Source: Leptospira haakeii
Lineage (GTDB): Bacteria > Spirochaetota > Leptospiria > Leptospirales > Leptospiraceae
Direction of reading: 5' to 3'
Assembly (NCBI RefSeq): GCF_002812045.1
Contig: NZ_NPEG01000016.1
Span: 8,864 to 72,863, forward strand
DNA length: 64,000 nt
In this document: positions 44,310 through 52,378 of the stretch, piece by piece
Position numbering within the stretch: position 1 is the first letter of the stretch
Layout: each line of letters opens with the position of its first letter
Notes under the pieces: generated by a model
The model's database searches: none
Told to the model about the DNA's origin: nothing
The model's input: only the letters and a program-made list of their open reading frames with translations
Translations under genes and position numbers: made by a program

Positions 44310-44321
44310 GGAGTTCCTACC
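44310..44321 (-). repeat. Motif copy upstream of aconitase, inside a hairpin
   Basis: TCTGGAGTTCCTACCAGA (44307-44324) has 5-base arms TCTGG/CCAGA and contains the motif on the minus strand. It lies in the 190-base gap between the OmpA-like gene and aconitase, about 138 bases before the latter's start. It shares 16 bases with the copy at 50893. Confidence 0.75.
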
Positions 44322-44362
44322 AGAAATAAAAAGAAAGAAGAAAAGGGAAATAATTCCCCCCT

Positions 44363-45361
44363 TCACTTGACGATTTGGATATCCACTCGTCTATTTTTTT
44401 CCTGGCTTTGCCCCTTCCCCTGAGGAGAAGAAACTATTTGAGATCCTTTCGCTTCCAAAATGAAACGAGAAGTTTCCAAACCATTCCCCAATAAATAATC
44501 TCTGACCATCTCGGCTCTAAGTTGGGAAACTTTCAGATTCACCTCTTCGGTTCCTTCAGAAGAAGCATGTCCGATTAGAACGGCCTTAATATCCGAATGT
44601 TTTTTGAGAAGAAGTGTAAGGGTATCTAAAACTCTTCTTTGGGATTGAGGAATTTTTATATCATTCTTATCAAAGAGAATCGGAGAAGATTGAATTTTAG
44701 AAGCAAGCTCTGCGTCTTTTCCAGAAAAAACCGCGGATTCATGCTTTTGAGAGAAGAAACCGAAAATACTCCCCTTTTCCGAAGAGGAGGAAGTCTCCTT
44801 CTTCTCTTCCGCCACTTGCTTAGGCTTACTTTCTTTAACTTCTTCCGTATGATTAACGGATTTTTTCCCGTTGTTTCGGAATGCATAATAGATCCCCACT
44901 CCGAAACCACCAAGAATGATAAGAGATAGGACCAGGACAGGAATGCTATTTTGCTTTTTCGCCTGTCCCGCAGAAGGAGTCGGGATATAACCTCTATAAG
45001 GTTCAGAATGTTGAGAACTCATAAGACTAATCGCTTCATCGTGAGAAGTATATTCCTCTTGTGGAGAAGATTTAGTGTGAGCATGAGAAGATTTTTCAGC
45101 AGCCCATTTGCGAATTTCAGTACGAAACCACTCGTCCGCTTTTGTAGTGAATTGAAAATTCTCACGGACATATTCCATTGTTTTCTTTTCGATATCCGTA
45201 TAAGTATTATTATCTTTAACGGCATTGAGAAGTTTTTTTGCGTCTGCGATTGAAATACGGCCGTCTTTTTTACCCGAGGTAGCCTTCTCAGCCAACTCGA
45301 TCAGGCCTCGATCATATTTTTTGCCTTTTATAGTGACGTAATAATTCTGCTTCTTAGTCAT
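44363..45361 (-). CDS. Membrane-anchored OmpA-like peptidoglycan-binding protein
   Basis: This is a protein of about 332 residues, taking the ATG at 45361; a GTG at 45376 would add five. An N-terminal cytoplasmic part of about 130 residues resembles a tellurite-resistance or EF-hand-like helical module (IELAEKATSGKKDGRISIADA). One transmembrane helix follows (VLVLSLIILGGFGVGIYYAF), then a Lys/Glu linker and a C-terminal OmpA domain (AVLIGHASSEGTEEVNL, EKNRRVDIQIV) that binds peptidoglycan. It should span the inner membrane with the OmpA domain in the periplasm, linking a cytoplasmic module to the cell wall. Confidence 0.82.
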   Translation of the reverse strand: MTKKQNYYVTIKGKKYDRGLIELAEKATSGKKDGRISIADAKKLLNAVKDNNTYTDIEKKTMEYVRENFQFTTKADEWFRTEIRKWAAEKSSHAHTKSSPQEEYTSHDEAISLMSSQHSEPYRGYIPTPSAGQAKKQNSIPVLVLSLIILGGFGVGIYYAFRNNGKKSVNHTEEVKESKPKQVAEEKKETSSSSEKGSIFGFFSQKHESAVFSGKDAELASKIQSSPILFDKNDIKIPQSQRRVLDTLTLLLKKHSDIKAVLIGHASSEGTEEVNLKVSQLRAEMVRDYLLGNGLETSRFILEAKGSQIVSSPQGKGQSQEKNRRVDIQIVK

Positions 45362-45551
45362 ATTCTCCGTCCGCACTAAAGGCCAGGATTTCTTTGATCG
45401 AAGAACCCTTTTCAGGGTAAATCAAATCTTAAGTTAAATTGATAGATGATCCGTGCAACAAAAGTTTTGCGAGGCCTATATTCATTATCGAACCCTCCAT
45501 GATGCTTTCTTAATTCTAAATGAAGTCAGAAGAGAATAAAATCCACTGTTT

Positions 45552-46496
45552 TCAAATTTCTCGCCAATACGGGCTAACTTCTGATAGGGAGTTCCTTCCC
45601 AAAAGTACCATTAGAAGACGATCCAATCCAATCGAAATTCCGGAACATTCTGGAATACCTCTTTCTAATGCTTGAAGGAACTCCTCGTGAACTGGAAAAA
45701 CTTCTTTCCCTAACTTTCTTCTCAATGCTTGCTCTTTTTCAAAACGAGCTCTCTGTTCTATCGGGTCCAAAAGTTCGTAAAATGCGTTAGCTAATTCTAT
45801 TTTTCCGAAATATAATTCGAACCTTTTCGCTGCTCCATTCTCGATTCTAGAAAGAGCCGCCATTTCTGGAGGATAGTCATAGATGAATTGAAATTCCTGA
45901 GTGAAGTTTGGCTCTAATAAGTTTAAGAATATTAAAAAAAAGCAGTCTTCATATTCCATGGAATTGAATGGAATACTTGTCATAGATAGTTCAGTGATTT
46001 TTTGTTCTAGGGAGCGCCTATCCCAATCTATATCTGCCCAACTTGAGAGGAGTTCCTGCACAGATTTTCTTTGGAATGATTTTTCCGGAAGTGGAAGGCT
46101 AAGCTTTTGGCAAATCCATCGAATCAATTCTTCAAGAAGGTCCATTGCCTGGTGTAAATTAATGCCAGTTTGATAAAATTCCAGCATAAGGAACTCTGCA
46201 GTATGGTAGGAACTCCCCTTTTCCCCTGAACGAAATGTATGTGCAATTTCGTATACCTTTTCCGCGCCTAAAGATAAAGCCTGTTTGAGAGAATATTCAG
46301 GAGAGGTAATCAGATATCCTTTCTCTGTCTCCGAAGGAGATCCTACCATAAATGGATCTAGATATGGCTCCATCCCTGGGATTTTTTTTAATGCTGGCGT
46401 ATCAACCTCGAGGAATCCTTTTTCATGAAAAAAAGTTCTCGTAGCATGCAAAAATCTGGATCGAAATGACAATATTTCTAAGTTATTCAGCTTCAT
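45552..46496 (-). CDS. epmA: EF-P--(R)-beta-lysine ligase (EpmA/GenX/PoxA)
   Basis: This 314-residue class II synthetase core lacks the anticodon-binding domain of lysyl-tRNA synthetase, as EpmA does. The opening FFHEKGFLEVDTPAL and PGMEPYLDPF, motif 2 AHTFRSGEKGSSYHTAEF and motif 3 GISIGLDRLLMVLLG are all present. It activates beta-lysine with ATP and attaches it to the conserved Lys of EF-P (Lys33 of the efp product at 9994). The gene carries four exact copies of the 9-base core AGGAACTCC, in both orientations; one codes for Gly-Ser-Ser-Tyr inside motif 2, where the loop appears one residue longer than in E. coli EpmA as I recall it. Confidence 0.93.
   Translation of the reverse strand: MKLNNLEILSFRSRFLHATRTFFHEKGFLEVDTPALKKIPGMEPYLDPFMVGSPSETEKGYLITSPEYSLKQALSLGAEKVYEIAHTFRSGEKGSSYHTAEFLMLEFYQTGINLHQAMDLLEELIRWICQKLSLPLPEKSFQRKSVQELLSSWADIDWDRRSLEQKITELSMTSIPFNSMEYEDCFFLIFLNLLEPNFTQEFQFIYDYPPEMAALSRIENGAAKRFELYFGKIELANAFYELLDPIEQRARFEKEQALRRKLGKEVFPVHEEFLQALERGIPECSGISIGLDRLLMVLLGRNSLSEVSPYWREI
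45588..45599 (-). repeat. Motif copy in epmA (read GRNSL)
   Basis: The coding strand has GGGAAGGAACTCC near the 3' end of the gene, read as Gly-Arg-Asn-Ser-Leu just after motif 3. Confidence 0.72.
45673..45684 (+). repeat. Motif copy in epmA (read EEFLQ)
   Basis: TGAAGGAACTCC is opposite to the coding direction and is read as Glu-Glu-Phe-Leu-Gln. Confidence 0.6.
46049..46060 (-). repeat. Motif copy in epmA (read QELL)
   Basis: The coding strand has TGCAGGAACTCC, read as Gln-Glu-Leu-Leu. The 9-base core is intact, but the first two positions deviate. Confidence 0.55.
46205..46216 (+). repeat. Motif copy in epmA (read GSSY in motif 2)
   Basis: GGTAGGAACTCC is opposite to the coding direction and codes for Gly-Ser-Ser-Tyr in the loop of class II motif 2. 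A partial copy, AAGGAACTC, lies about 20 bases to the left. Confidence 0.72.
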
Positions 46497-46551
46497 CTTT
46501 GAATATGAACGCTCAAAATGGCAAACTAATCCTTTAGAAAGGGAAACTACC

Positions 46552-46878
46552 GTGGAGTATAGCCGAAAATACAGTTACTTTGAAATAAGAAAAAAACCCA
46601 AGGCCGTAGAAATTGAACCTCTTCTTTATGAAGTAAACGATCAAGTCTTGGGGGAGTTAAACTCTGTTTTAGCAATGGCTTTCTATGAAACAAATCGGCA
46701 TGTAAAATTAGAAATATCGAAATTCGAGACCTTGCCATTCCCAGTAATAGAAAAATTAATCAAATACGCCTTAGATCTGCGAGAAAAGAACCGAGTACTA
46801 ATTCTTTCCAAGCCGAGACCACCGATCCGAAAATACATTAAAACCTTTTCTTTAGAGGAATTAATTCTGATCCTCTGA
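46552..46878 (+). CDS. STAS-like small protein
   Basis: This 108-residue protein starts at GTG behind AAAGGGA. The alternating strands and helices (YSYFEIRKKPKAVEIEPL, VKLEISKFETLPFPVIEKLIKYA, NRVLILSKPRPPIRKYIKTFSLEELI) follow the pattern of STAS domains of anti-sigma-factor antagonists. The usual phosphorylatable Ser in the central DxS loop is not evident (SKFETLPF). It overlaps the convergent DUF4279 gene by 18 bases. The assignment is from pattern only. Confidence 0.5.
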   Translation: MEYSRKYSYFEIRKKPKAVEIEPLLYEVNDQVLGELNSVLAMAFYETNRHVKLEISKFETLPFPVIEKLIKYALDLREKNRVLILSKPRPPIRKYIKTFSLEELILIL

Positions 46879-47301
46879 CCTTCTCCTTCTTTCCGGAATA
46901 TTCCATGCGTGAAAGGACAATTTCAATCCAAGATTCCCGAGTAACAAAAGAGTTCTAGCGCTTAGTGCAGTTTCTTCTAAATTACCATTATTGAATTCAA
47001 CAGAACAATAAAGTACGACATTATGTTTTTCGCAAAAACTTTGGAATTCTTTACGACGAGGGGCTATTTTCTCCAATAATTCTTGGATATGATCTTCTAA
47101 GGGGGAGCTCGCGTCTCTTTTCGAGTGAATCTGCCATAAGGAAGAAGTCACCGATTTTCCGGAGATGGCAGGAACTCCTTTATTCACCGATAAGTCAGGT
47201 CGGATTCCAAGAGTCCTGGTTACTTCGTGAACATCCAATCCAGGCTCCGAAACTGCAATAAGAGCCCAACTCCGGGGGAAGGAAGGATTACTGTATTTCA
47301 T
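46861..47301 (-). CDS. DUF4279 domain protein
   Basis: This is a 146-residue soluble protein. The ALIAVSEPGLDVHEVTRTLG opening, a central SLWQIHSKRD and the final VEFNNGNLEETALSARTLLLLGNLGL match DUF4279. The family has no known function and appears near accessory genes. The 3' end overlaps the STAS-like gene on the other strand. Confidence 0.75.
   Translation of the reverse strand: MKYSNPSFPRSWALIAVSEPGLDVHEVTRTLGIRPDLSVNKGVPAISGKSVTSSLWQIHSKRDASSPLEDHIQELLEKIAPRRKEFQSFCEKHNVVLYCSVEFNNGNLEETALSARTLLLLGNLGLKLSFHAWNIPERRRRSEDQN
47167..47178 (+). repeat. Motif copy in the DUF4279 gene (read GVPA)
   Basis: GGCAGGAACTCC is opposite to the coding direction and is read as Gly-Val-Pro-Ala. Confidence 0.65.
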
Positions 47302-47382
47302 AAATTACCCAAAACCAGATTTTTCACATTAAGAAATAAGAATTCTCCGGAAATACCATTAAAGACAAACAGCAAAACCTTC

Positions 47383-47408
47383 AAAAATGCCAAACATATA
47401 GCATTTTT
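47383..47408. terminator. AT-rich hairpin upstream of the orphan regulator
   Basis: AAAAATGC (47383-47390) and GCATTTTT (47401-47408) form a perfect 8-bp stem over a 10-base loop. A T-rich stretch follows on the plus strand. No plus-strand gene ends nearby, so a leader or operator role is also possible. Confidence 0.45.
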
Positions 47409-47527
47409 CGAATTTTTGTTTTCCAATCAATACATTTAAAATCCTATTTTTTGCTATGTTACAATTTTGGTGGGAATAATATGTTGTAATGAGGTTAAAT
47501 TTAACATCCAATACACCTGAGGCGCTT

Positions 47528-48253
47528 ATGAAGAATATTCTGGTAATTGAAGATGATCCGGACATCGGGAATTTAATACGAAAGTCATTGGATTCAGCTC
47601 ATTACCGAACCACAATTCAAACTTCTGGCGAAGAGGGCCTTAAATACTATAAGGCAAACCACCCCGACCTTTTAATTTTAGATCTTTCCTTACCGGATAT
47701 TGACGGAATGGATGTATGTAGAACAGTCCGAAGATCTGATGAGAATACACCGATTTTCATCGTTACCGCTCGAAATGAAGAAATAGATCGAATTATGGGA
47801 CTCGAGTTAGGTGCAGATGATTATATCACAAAGCCTTTCTCCGTAAGAGAATTAAAAACCAGAGTAGATGTATTCTTCCGCAGATGGGATAAAAAGGCGG
47901 GTATTAAGCCGAACATAGGAAGCGGCGGAGAAATTATCAGAGGATCTTTGAAAATCGATCCTGTTCGACGTAGGGTTACTTTGAAAGATCAAGTAATCAA
48001 TATTTCTCGAAAAGAATTTGATATTCTACAACTTATGGCAACTTCTCCTGGCAAAGTGTTCTCAAGAGAAATGATCTTAGAAGCCGTTTGGGGAATGGAA
48101 TGGGATGGATTTGAAAGAATGATCGACTCCCATATCAAGAGAATTCGTTCAAAGTTGGAAAAAAATTCAGCTCAGCCTGAATGGATTGAAACAATCTGGG
48201 GTATTGGTTATAGATTTACTGATAATTATGAAGGAATCGTAATTATAGATTAA
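47528..48253 (+). CDS. OmpR/PhoB-type response regulator (orphan)
   Basis: This is a 241-residue regulator starting at the ATG at 47528 (GAGG six bases upstream; an in-frame ATG at 47489 is less likely). The receiver domain has Glu8-Asp9-Asp10 and phospho-acceptor Asp52 in [12 protein letters not shown], plus the KPF lysine in [13 protein letters not shown]. The C-terminal winged helix ([33 protein letters not shown]) binds DNA. No kinase gene is adjacent. It lies in the AT-richer 46.5-49 kb stretch, and its upstream 226 bases are AT-rich with a hairpin. Confidence 0.93.
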   Translation: MKNILVIEDDPDIGNLIRKSLDSAHYRTTIQTSGEEGLKYYKANHPDLLILDLSLPDIDGMDVCRTVRRSDENTPIFIVTARNEEIDRIMGLELGADDYITKPFSVRELKTRVDVFFRRWDKKAGIKPNIGSGGEIIRGSLKIDPVRRRVTLKDQVINISRKEFDILQLMATSPGKVFSREMILEAVWGMEWDGFERMIDSHIKRIRSKLEKNSAQPEWIETIWGIGYRFTDNYEGIVIID

Positions 48254-48277
48254 GTCTTTCATCTTCAGATTAATGAA

Positions 48278-48309
48278 AGTCCGTTCTTAAATTACCTTAA
48301 GGACGGACT
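48278..48309. terminator. Long hairpin after the orphan response regulator
   Basis: AGTCCGTTCTTAA (48278-48290) pairs with TTAAGGACGGACT (48297-48309) over all 13 positions, with one G-T wobble, and has a 6-base loop. It lies 25 bases after the stop and is followed immediately by a copy of the dispersed motif. No T-run follows on the plus strand. Confidence 0.7.
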
Positions 48310-48314
48310 CCTAA

Positions 48315-48326
48315 GGAGTTCCTTCC
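48315..48326 (-). repeat. Motif copy after the response regulator hairpin
   Basis: TAAGGAGTTCCTTCCTAA (48313-48330) contains the motif on the minus strand and is itself nearly palindromic. It is intergenic. Confidence 0.72.
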
Positions 48327-48411
48327 TAAAATAAATTCCGTTGTTCAAATAGATCGCAATTTTTCTGCAAAAAATACGCTCCATTTTTTCATTTCGAGAC
48401 CTGTCTCTTCA

Positions 48412-48960
48412 ATGGAAAAAATAAAACGCACCTATCACCGCTCCTTCTCCCAGAATATAGCTTTAGGAAATATAATTAGGAAGAAACGTAATGTCTCAAC
48501 CCTTCTCATTCCTCCACATTTGGGAAAATATGTTCATAAACATGGCATCAACTATTTACTAAGAAAGGCACTTTCGAATCGGCGAAGAAGTTTTCATTCA
48601 AATAAACGTATTAATTCTGAATCTATATATACTAAATACCAGAACACTCGAGGAAGATCGAAGGAAAATAGATATATAAAGTTCAACTTCAGACCAAGAT
48701 CAGAAGATTGGACTCAACTTAGAAGTCTCGCTATTAGTCATGGAGTTTCCATGTGTTACTTATTTGTGCTATTATTGGAAGATTATAAATCTAAAGGCTT
48801 TTCAAATTCAGAAAAAATAATTTGGCAAGTGAAAGCAGCAATACATGCAAATTTTGATTCAAAGATTTTCTTTAGAGAGTTATGGATCTTAGAATACCAA
48901 CTAGCGAAATCTGACTTTAAAGTGAAAAGAAAAAATCCTCATGGACCAAAAATCGCCTAA
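48412..48960 (+). CDS. DUF1564 family protein
   Basis: This 182-residue basic protein has the DUF1564 pattern known from Leptospira: an early VSTLLIPPHLGKYVHKHGIN block and a later NFRPRSEDWTQLRSLAISHG followed by MCYLFVLLLEDY. The high Lys/Arg content would suit nucleic-acid binding, but no motif proves it. The gene is AT-rich and has rare-looking codons compared with its neighbours, which fits recent transfer. Function is unknown. The family expansion in Leptospira is from memory. Confidence 0.78.
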   Translation: MEKIKRTYHRSFSQNIALGNIIRKKRNVSTLLIPPHLGKYVHKHGINYLLRKALSNRRRSFHSNKRINSESIYTKYQNTRGRSKENRYIKFNFRPRSEDWTQLRSLAISHGVSMCYLFVLLLEDYKSKGFSNSEKIIWQVKAAIHANFDSKIFFRELWILEYQLAKSDFKVKRKNPHGPKIA

Positions 48961-48983
48961 AGATTCATAGTATTACTAATAAA

Positions 48984-49289
48984 TTAGAGATTACTCAAGA
49001 GATTTTCGGCGGAAATAGCAAATTGTAAATCAAAGCTGGATAATCCCTTTAAACTATGGGTACATAGTTCCACTCTAACAAAACTATACGAAAAAAAGAT
49101 TTCTGGATGGTGATCCATATCATTAGCTATGTCTGCTAATGCCGCTATGATTTTTATTCCGTCTAGATATCGAGGTAAATTGTACAATCTAACAATTTTT
49201 GGAACTACGTCTGCAGTTGCTACTTCCCATGTGGTCGGGAGTTCCTTCCTAATTTGCTCGATTGAAAGTGGAACCGGAGAATTACCCAT
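48984..49289 (-). CDS. Pterin-4a-carbinolamine dehydratase
   Basis: This is a 101-residue PCD/PhhB-family protein. The active-site cluster is DMDHHPEIFFSYSFVRVELCTH, broken here by one residue from the usual HHPxxxxxYxxVxxxLxTH spacing, followed by GLSSFDLQFA. It dehydrates 4a-hydroxytetrahydropterin to regenerate pterin cofactor, or acts as a transcriptional coactivator in animals. No phenylalanine hydroxylase gene is next to it. The gene carries a motif copy read Arg-Lys-Glu-Leu-Pro. Confidence 0.88.
   Translation of the reverse strand: MGNSPVPLSIEQIRKELPTTWEVATADVVPKIVRLYNLPRYLDGIKIIAALADIANDMDHHPEIFFSYSFVRVELCTHSLKGLSSFDLQFAISAENLLSNL
49238..49249 (-). repeat. Motif copy in the PCD gene (read KELP)
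   Basis: The coding strand has GGAAGGAACTCC, read as Lys-Glu-Leu-Pro near the N-terminus. Confidence 0.72.
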
Positions 49290-49301
49290 GAAAACTTAAA
49301 A

Positions 49302-49715
49302 TCAGAGCACTTTTTTCAAGGCTTGCTTGATCTTTTCCGCGTCGTCGATCGCGCCATTTGAAAGAGATCCTGCACGCGCCATTAAGTTTACAGCTCCGTC
49401 CATTCTAGCTTTTAGCTCTTCGATTTTATGTAATTGATCGTTTAGAAAAGCGAGTTTAGATTCTATCTCCATTTCCTTTCTTTCAAGAAGAAGTTTATAG
49501 TTTTCTAGCTCTTGGATTTTCTTGCGGGTCTTTTTTGCCTCGCTATCTACATCTTTACGATAATATTTCTCTAATTCTTTCTCTGCTTGTGCGTGACGGT
49601 CGGCTTCCGCCTTAAATTCTCGCTTCAAATGTTTCAGAGCTTGGCGATATGCTCTATTGTATATTCTCTGTCTTTGAGTTCTTCTTATCTTAGCTATTTT
49701 CGAAAATAAATTCAT
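49302..49715 (-). CDS. Coiled-coil hypothetical protein
   Basis: This 137-residue protein is almost wholly charged helix. A basic N-terminus (RRTQRQRIYNRAYRQALKHL) is followed by heptad-like Glu/Lys/Leu repeats to residue 100 and a shorter helix. It has no signal or membrane segment. It lies 12 bases upstream of the PCD gene on the same strand. Function is unknown. Confidence 0.6.
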   Translation of the reverse strand: MNLFSKIAKIRRTQRQRIYNRAYRQALKHLKREFKAEADRHAQAEKELEKYYRKDVDSEAKKTRKKIQELENYKLLLERKEMEIESKLAFLNDQLHKIEELKARMDGAVNLMARAGSLSNGAIDDAEKIKQALKKVL

Positions 49716-49853
49716 GTGCCATCCCCTTTTTACTTTGCATCGACCGGAATGGTTTTCGCTTCAATTTCTACCCGTTTGCCGGTTAGACCTAATATATCGA
49801 CTTATTTTTCCCTACGGTCAAATTTAAAGTCCTTAATTTTTACGATTGAATGA

Positions 49854-49892
49854 TTTCAAGATGTAAAATTCTTGAAATTGATTAGCTATACT
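49854..49892 (+). promoter_or_regulatory. Inverted repeat and -10 element upstream of the YqjD-like gene
   Basis: TTTCAAGA (49854-49861) and TCTTGAAA (49870-49877) are perfect 8-base arms around 8 bases. TATACT at 49887-49892 is a good -10 element placed ten bases after the repeat, so the repeat covers the -35 region and would suit a repressor or activator. GGAGGG lies about 10 bases before the ATG. Confidence 0.55.
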
Positions 49893-49920
49893 AACATAAA
49901 AGTATCTGGAGGGCGTTCTT

Positions 49921-50199
49921 ATGTCTAAAGGTGATAATCTAAGCGAAGAACTCCAAATTTTAAAAGATAAGGCCAAGAAAATTACAGGTAAGGCCCGGGA
50001 GGAATACTTGGAACACGTATCTGATCTAAAGGAAAAATTAAAACAAGTTACTGGTGAAACCAGCGAAAAGGCCAAACAAATCATCGATCAAACAGGAATT
50101 TATATCAAAGAAAATCCTCAAAAAGCGACTTTGATCGGATTAGGAGTCGGAGTCGGGATAGGCGTGGTAATAGGAATGCTTATCGGTCGTAGGAAATAA
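49921..50199 (+). CDS. YqjD/ElaB-like (DUF883-type) membrane-tail protein
   Basis: This 92-residue protein has a long amphipathic helix ([20 protein letters not shown] onward) and a glycine-rich C-terminal membrane segment ending in RRK ([17 protein letters not shown]), the arrangement of YqjD/ElaB. Those proteins anchor in the inner membrane and bind ribosomes in stationary-phase cells. It is the first of three close genes with a YqjE-like partner, as in enterobacteria. A symmetric operator-like repeat lies upstream. Confidence 0.78.
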   Translation: MSKGDNLSEELQILKDKAKKITGKAREEYLEHVSDLKEKLKQVTGETSEKAKQIIDQTGIYIKENPQKATLIGLGVGVGIGVVIGMLIGRRK

Positions 50200-50212
50200 T
50201 ACGGAACATCCA

Positions 50213-50596
50213 TTGGCCGCTAAAAGAACGGATTCAGAAGGAATTCCTTACGAAAATAACGAGACACAGGATGGGACTTCGTTTTCAAGTTTCGAGCTGA
50301 AGGAACACCTGCTCGCTTTCATCAATTCAATCGCTGAATATTTCGAAACTCTTCTTCTATACGCAAAAAAAATCGCAACGGAAAAGCTTATAATAGGCAT
50401 CCAAGCCTATGTATTCTTCCGAATTGCTCTTTTCTTCATTAGTATAAGTGTAATATTCTTTCTCGCTGGCTTTTTCCTTTATTTGCAGAGGCAATTTGCA
50501 GGCGACCCACTACCAGCAGCCTTAGGAACCGGAGGTCTTTGTTTTTTCATTTCTCTAATAAGCGTTTTAGCTCTTATTCGAAAACTTAAAGCGTAA
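50213..50596 (+). CDS. YqjE-like (phage-holin-family/DUF1469-type) membrane protein
   Basis: This 127-residue protein starts at TTG. A polar N-terminus is followed by an amphipathic helix and two transmembrane segments (FFRIALFFISISVIFFLAGF and LGTGGLCFFISLISVLALI) separated by a short loop, which is the layout of the YqjE/DUF1469 family. It lies 13 bases after the YqjD-like gene. A role in membrane stress or in anchoring is inferred from the pairing. Confidence 0.75.
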   Translation: MAAKRTDSEGIPYENNETQDGTSFSSFELKEHLLAFINSIAEYFETLLLYAKKIATEKLIIGIQAYVFFRIALFFISISVIFFLAGFFLYLQRQFAGDPLPAALGTGGLCFFISLISVLALIRKLKA

Positions 50597-50616
50597 GAAT
50601 GGAAGGAACTCTCGCA

Positions 50617-50889
50617 ATGAGCAAGGCTAAGAACAAAGAAAATCGAATCTTCTCCCTGAATCCTCTTTCCGGAGAGGACTATACTCCCTGGAAAGACCCT
50701 TCCGAAATGAGCAAGGAAGAACTCCAACTCTATCTACAAATCAAAAAACTCCAAGTTCGATTAAGTTTCGAAAGATTACAATCTTCCATTAGTTATACAG
50801 GAATGATAATCGAGGCGTTCCAAAGTCTGGGACTTCAGGAGTGGGTCCTAAAATTGCTGAACCAAGAGGTCACGGACACTCCAGAATAG
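50617..50889 (+). CDS. Small hypothetical third member of the YqjD/YqjE-like unit
   Basis: This is a protein of about 90 residues. I prefer the ATG at 50617 over one at 50599 because GGAAGGA lies at a good distance; that Shine-Dalgarno is part of GGAAGGAACTC, an 11-base partial copy of the dispersed motif. The protein is charged and helical (MSKEELQLYLQIKKLQ) without a membrane segment. By position it parallels YqjK, but similarity is not visible. Confidence 0.62.
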   Translation: MSKAKNKENRIFSLNPLSGEDYTPWKDPSEMSKEELQLYLQIKKLQVRLSFERLQSSISYTGMIIEAFQSLGLQEWVLKLLNQEVTDTPE

Positions 50890-50897
50890 TCTGGAGT
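50878..50897. terminator. Hairpin overlapping a stop codon between convergent genes
   Basis: ACTCCAGA (50878-50885) and TCTGGAGT (50890-50897) are perfect 8-base arms with loop ATAG. It spans the stop of the 50617 gene and runs into a copy of the dispersed motif. Confidence 0.65.
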
Positions 50898-50904
50898 TCC
50901 TACC
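50893..50904 (-). repeat. Motif copy between convergent genes
   Basis: Here the motif is part of TCTGGAGTTCCTACCA, 16 bases identical to the intergenic copy at 44307-44322, which suggests that intergenic copies may be longer than the 12-base core. Confidence 0.75.
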
Positions 50905-50907
50905 ATC

Positions 50908-52338
50908 TTACTTCACCTCTCGAATCTGGATCGTCTCCACCCGGTCAGCACCAGCAATAATATCCGACAAGATCACAACCTGATCCCCATCCTTCACCCG
51001 ACCGCTTGACTTCAAAGTTTCAATCGCGAGTTTGATGGTCTTTTCAGGATCGCTGGAAAAATCGATCCTATATGGAATTACACTTCGAGTCAGCCAAAGT
51101 TTACGACGGACCGTGGTCATATTCGTAAAGGCATAGATGAGAGGAAATCTAGGATGGAAGGAAGCAACATTTAGAGCAGTAGTACCCCTCCTAGTAATCA
51201 CTATAATTGCAGGCGATTTGATGGAATCAGAGAGCATAGCCGCCGATCTAGCCATTTCTTCCTTTTTGTTGGAAGGAACTCTTTCCAAAACATAACCTAG
51301 TCCCGGCGCCTTCTCCACTCTTTCCGAGATCTTATGGAGCATATCCACACAACGAACTGGGAATTTTCCTGCTGCAGTCTCACCGGATAACATGATAGCG
51401 TCTGCTTCTTCAAAAACTGCGTTGGCAACGTCAGTCACTTCCGCACGAGTAGGAGAAGGATTATTGATCATGGACTCCAAAAGGTGAGTCGCAACGATCA
51501 CTCTTTTTCCTTTGATCGCACATTCTCGAATAATAGCACGTTGGATCAGTGGAAGTTCTTCGATAGGAAGCTCCACTCCAAGATCTCCCCTTGCTACCAT
51601 CACCCCATCAGCAGCTTCCACAATTTCTAGCATGTTCTTAACAGCTTCTTGGTCTTCTATCTTAGCAATAATGTCAGTGTGCCCGTTATTTTCTTCTATG
51701 ATCTTACGGAGTTGGTGGATATCTTCCGCAGAACGGACAAATGAAAGCGCAATAAAATCTACATCTTCTTCCAAGCCGAAAAGAATATCTTTTTGATCCT
51801 TCTGAGTAATGGAAGGTAAGTTTACACGAATCCCTGGTAAATTGATATGTTTACGAGAACCTAATTTACCACCGTCTACTACTTTACATTTCAAAGCAGT
51901 TTCTTGGATCTCTTCTACCACTAAATTGATGAGACCATTATCTACAGTTACCCTATCTCCGATCTTAAGATCTTTTACGATATCGCGATAATTTACGAAA
52001 ACAGATTGTTCCTCGGATTCTTCTCCAGGAATAATATGGAAAGTAAAAGATTCTCCTACTTTTAGATCCAAATGATCCACTTGCAGATCTCCAGTACGGA
52101 TCTCAGGGCCTTGGGTATCCAATAAGATCGCAATCGGATGTTTTAATACATCTTTATTCAGAGATTTTATAGCTCGAATTATGGATCTATGAAAATCATG
52201 ATTCCCGTGGGACATATTTAATCTGGCGATATTCATCCCGGCTTCCGCAAGGGATTGGATCATTTTTTTGTCGGCGGTTGCAGGGCCGATCGTGCAGATA
52301 ATTTTAGTTTTTCTGAAATTAACTAATTCATTCTTCAT
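50908..52338 (-). CDS. pyk: Pyruvate kinase
   Basis: This 476-residue glycolytic enzyme converts phosphoenolpyruvate and ADP to pyruvate and ATP. The signature blocks are [28 protein letters not shown] (catalytic Lys), [13 protein letters not shown] and [13 protein letters not shown], and the C-terminal allosteric domain is complete. The length is normal. It is convergent with the YqjD/YqjE-like unit. Leptospira lives on fatty acids, so the enzyme probably serves anaplerosis rather than sugar use (inference). Confidence 0.97.
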   Translation of the reverse strand: MKNELVNFRKTKIICTIGPATADKKMIQSLAEAGMNIARLNMSHGNHDFHRSIIRAIKSLNKDVLKHPIAILLDTQGPEIRTGDLQVDHLDLKVGESFTFHIIPGEESEEQSVFVNYRDIVKDLKIGDRVTVDNGLINLVVEEIQETALKCKVVDGGKLGSRKHINLPGIRVNLPSITQKDQKDILFGLEEDVDFIALSFVRSAEDIHQLRKIIEENNGHTDIIAKIEDQEAVKNMLEIVEAADGVMVARGDLGVELPIEELPLIQRAIIRECAIKGKRVIVATHLLESMINNPSPTRAEVTDVANAVFEEADAIMLSGETAAGKFPVRCVDMLHKISERVEKAPGLGYVLERVPSNKKEEMARSAAMLSDSIKSPAIIVITRRGTTALNVASFHPRFPLIYAFTNMTTVRRKLWLTRSVIPYRIDFSSDPEKTIKLAIETLKSSGRVKDGDQVVILSDIIAGADRVETIQIREVK

Positions 52339-52378
52339 GTATATTCGGTTTTATTAAAATTGCTCTAATGATCCGAGC

